From NCBI GenBank assembly GCA_045577615.1, contig JAZNIT010000008.1, positions 1-15,342 of the forward strand: a stretch of 15,342 nt of DNA, given 5' to 3'. Below are positions 13,390 to 15,342 of the stretch, piece by piece; within the stretch, counting starts at the first letter, position 1, and every line of letters starts with the position of its first letter. The notes beneath the pieces are model-generated. The model saw nothing but the letters and a program-made list of their open reading frames with translations. It searched no databases and was not told the DNA's origin. This DNA is from RGIG2206 sp045577615 (GTDB lineage Bacteria; Bacillota; Clostridia; Oscillospirales; Acutalibacteraceae). Both the position numbers and the translations under genes were made by a program.

Positions 13390-14204
13390 TGGGCCGCCGC
13401 GCCCGTTGGTTGGCAACGCCCTATGCAATTTGGATGGCGTTGTTCACCATAATTCCGCTTATAATAATCGTGTATTATGCCTTGACAGATAACAACGGCG
13501 TGTTCACCTTTGCAAACGTTGTTCAACTGTTCGAGTTTAATAAAATGCGCGTATTTTGGAATTCGCTTTGGCAGTCTGCAATCACAACAGTGGTTTGCTT
13601 GATTATCGGCTATCCCGTTGCCTATTGCATATCCAGAATGGGAGCACGCAGTCAAAGCATAATGATCACCTTGCTTATGATTCCCATGTCAATGAGTTTT
13701 TTGCTGCGTACAATGTCCCTTGTAGCACTGCTTGAATATAACGGTCCTTTTTACCGTATGTTTATGTCATTGGGCATCGAGAATATCAAGCTTATCGGCA
13801 CTCCCACTGCTGTTATTATAGGTATGGTATACAACTACCTGCCTTATATGATTTTGCCTCTTTATACCGTTATGGTTAAAATTGAGAAGCCCATTCTTGA
13901 AGCGGCGGGGGACTTGGGTGCAGGTAAGTTTAATGTTTTCTCTCGCGTTATATTGCCATTGAGTAAACCCGGTATAATTTCAGGTGTTACAATGGTATTT
14001 GTGCCTGCTGTTTCAACCTTCTATATCGCAGAAAAGTTGGGTGGTACCGATTGGATGATTGGTGACCTTATTGAACAATACTTTAAGGTCGCACCTGATT
14101 TTCATTTTGGTGCTGCATTGTCCTTGCTTCTTATGCTTATTGTGCTTATTTCTATCGGCGTAATGAGTAAAACAGGCAACCGAGAAACGGCGGTGGTGGC
14201 ATGA
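13389..14204 (+). CDS. potB: Spermidine/putrescine ABC transporter permease PotB
   Basis: An integral membrane subunit of 271 residues with about six TM helices. The first is at about 12-31 (IWMALFTIIPLIIIVYYAL) and the last at about 243-263. The cytoplasmic EAA loop that contacts PotA is EAAGDLGAGKFNVFSRVILP (171-190). The order potA-potB-potC-potD and the pattern of the N-terminus fit the PotB subunit. It starts within the potA stop codon, preceded by GGAGGAGG, and its own stop overlaps potC by four bases (ATGA), so translation of the operon is tightly coupled. Substrate preference between putrescine and spermidine cannot be assigned. Confidence 0.94.
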   Translation: MGRRARWLATPYAIWMALFTIIPLIIIVYYALTDNNGVFTFANVVQLFEFNKMRVFWNSLWQSAITTVVCLIIGYPVAYCISRMGARSQSIMITLLMIPMSMSFLLRTMSLVALLEYNGPFYRMFMSLGIENIKLIGTPTAVIIGMVYNYLPYMILPLYTVMVKIEKPILEAAGDLGAGKFNVFSRVILPLSKPGIISGVTMVFVPAVSTFYIAEKLGGTDWMIGDLIEQYFKVAPDFHFGAALSLLLMLIVLISIGVMSKTGNRETAVVA

Positions 14205-15022
14205 GAAAAAGTAAGTTTTTAAAGGTATATACCGCCGTTGTATATCTGTTTTTATTTATGCCTATGCTTTATTTGGTGCTGCTTAGCTTCAACACCTCTA
14301 AAAACACAGGCAGTATCGAAGGCTTTACCCTTGAGTGGTATGCCGAGTTGTTTAACAGCGGCGATTTGATTAAACTGTTGGGCAACTCTGTATTGCTTGC
14401 TGTATGCGCCTCGATTTTATCTACCATATTGGGCACAATGGCCGCTATTGGTATTTATAATATGAAAAAGCGCAGCCAGTCTGCAATGCTTGCAGTTACC
14501 AACATACCTATGACCAATCCCGATATCGTTACAGGTATTTCATTGGCGCTTTTGTTTAGCTTTGTGGGTTATTTGTTCAAGACTAATACTTATCTTGGTT
14601 TTGGCACATTGCTTATTGCCCACGTAACCTTCTGCTTGCCTTACATTGTGCTTTCTGTTATGCCAAAGCTAAGTCAGATGGACAGAAATCTGTTGGATGC
14701 AGCGCTTGATTTGGGTTGTACTCCTTTGCAGGCATTTTTCAAGGTTACATTGCCTGAAATAATGCCCGGTATAATTTCGGGCCTTATGATGGCATTTACC
14801 TATTCGCTGGACGACTTTATCATAAGCTATTTCGTTGTTGGCACCGATTTCAACACCTTGCCTTTGGAGATATATAACTATGTTAAAAAGCCCATATCTC
14901 CATCGGTTTATGCCTTGTTTACCCTTATGTTTGTTATTATTATGGTTATGCTTGTTTCGACCAACTTTATTCAGATGCGTCAAGACAAAAAGAATAAAAG
15001 CAAAGTGGGGGGCGGAGTATGA
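14201..15022 (+). CDS. potC: Spermidine/putrescine ABC transporter permease PotC
   Basis: The second membrane permease, 273 residues with about six TM helices. The first is at about 10-29 and the final one (YALFTLMFVIIMVMLVSTNF) precedes a basic Lys/Arg-rich cytosolic tail. EAA-loop residues 167-190 read DAALDLGCTPLQAFFKVTLP followed by EIMPG, with Asp replacing the first Glu. IPMTNPDIVTGISLALLF (102-119) is typical of PotC. It overlaps potB by four bases upstream and potD by four bases downstream (ATGA at both junctions). It forms the channel with PotB. Confidence 0.94.
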   Translation: MRKSKFLKVYTAVVYLFLFMPMLYLVLLSFNTSKNTGSIEGFTLEWYAELFNSGDLIKLLGNSVLLAVCASILSTILGTMAAIGIYNMKKRSQSAMLAVTNIPMTNPDIVTGISLALLFSFVGYLFKTNTYLGFGTLLIAHVTFCLPYIVLSVMPKLSQMDRNLLDAALDLGCTPLQAFFKVTLPEIMPGIISGLMMAFTYSLDDFIISYFVVGTDFNTLPLEIYNYVKKPISPSVYALFTLMFVIIMVMLVSTNFIQMRQDKKNKSKVGGGV

Positions 15023-15342
15023 AAAAACGATTGATTTCATTTGTTGTGTGTGTCGCCCTTGTTATTGGCACCCTGCCTATGTTTACCTCATGCAGTCAAG
15101 AGCAAAACGCCCTCAACATCTTTAATTGGGGCCAATATATTGCCAACGGTGAGGATGATACTGTTGACCTTATTGCCAAGTTTGAAAAGGAAACAGGCAT
15201 TAAGGTTAATTACTTCACCTACGAAAGCAACGAGGCGATGTATGCAAAGCTTAAATCGGGCGGCGCCAGCTATGATATTGTAATCCCATCCGATTACATG
15301 ATAGCCCGCCTTATTAAAGAAGATAAGTCGGATCGTAGCCAT
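15019..15342 (+). CDS. potD: Spermidine/putrescine-binding lipoprotein PotD, 3' end outside window
   Basis: The first 108 codons of the extracytoplasmic polyamine-binding protein. The N-terminus is an export signal ending FTSCS, with Cys25 the probable lipidation site; the lipobox has Phe at -3, which is atypical. Mature sequence ALNIFNWGQYIANG (from residue 31) is the classic PotD opening, followed by FEKETGIKVNYFTYESNEAMYAKL in two parts and YDIVIPSDYMIARLIKEDK. The last five residues before the edge (SDRSH) depart from what I would expect after KEDK. GGCGGAG lies just upstream and the start overlaps the potC stop by four bases. The reading frame is open to the edge. Confidence 0.92.
   Translation, partial: MKKRLISFVVCVALVIGTLPMFTSCSQEQNALNIFNWGQYIANGEDDTVDLIAKFEKETGIKVNYFTYESNEAMYAKLKSGGASYDIVIPSDYMIARLIKEDKSDRSH

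Overview
The window looks like a low-to-moderate GC Firmicutes chromosome, probably class Clostridia and near the Ruminococcaceae/Oscillospirales. This is inferred from gene content (YloU-FakA pair, IspH fused to ribosomal protein S1, PASTA-type kinase-like protein, potABCD), Shine-Dalgarno-led starts and sigma-A-type promoters. TGA is used as a normal stop and TGG as Trp, so the code is standard. No tRNA, rRNA, CRISPR array, transposase or phage gene was seen.

Layout. (1) Positions 1-3202, minus strand: a solute-binding lipoprotein of the peptide/nickel (SBP_bac_5) class, an Asp23/Gls24 (YloU-like) protein and the 5' part of fakA (fatty-acid kinase), running as a likely operon from a good promoter at 3240-3268 and leaving the window at base 1. 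(2) Positions 3327-3706: a promoter, RBS and signal-peptide-like reading frame broken by an in-frame TGA, ending in a strong hairpin. (3) Positions 3720-5460: a single-gene unit for a membrane pseudokinase (zinc ribbon, degenerate kinase fold, one TM helix, two PASTA domains) with a terminator. (4) Positions 5463-10708: a co-directional cluster from a strong promoter: BaiN/HI0933-type flavoprotein, transglutaminase-like exported protein, PlsC acyltransferase, and an IspH-S1 fusion, closed by a hairpin. (5) Positions 10724-11931: malic enzyme with a terminator. (6) Positions 11932-12273: an AT-rich stretch, a promoter, and a structured RNA leader. (7) Positions 12274-15342: potA, potB, potC and the start of potD, overlapping by 1 to 4 bases, a polyamine ABC importer that runs off the right edge.

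Most noteworthy: the potA leader can form a nested three-stem fold whose internal loop pairs over 10 bp with the potA Shine-Dalgarno region. It looks like a riboswitch-type translational switch and matches no family I recognise. Next are the PASTA pseudokinase that has lost every catalytic motif, and a near-perfect internal Shine-Dalgarno plus ATG exactly at the IspH/S1 junction, which could produce free S1 from the fusion gene.
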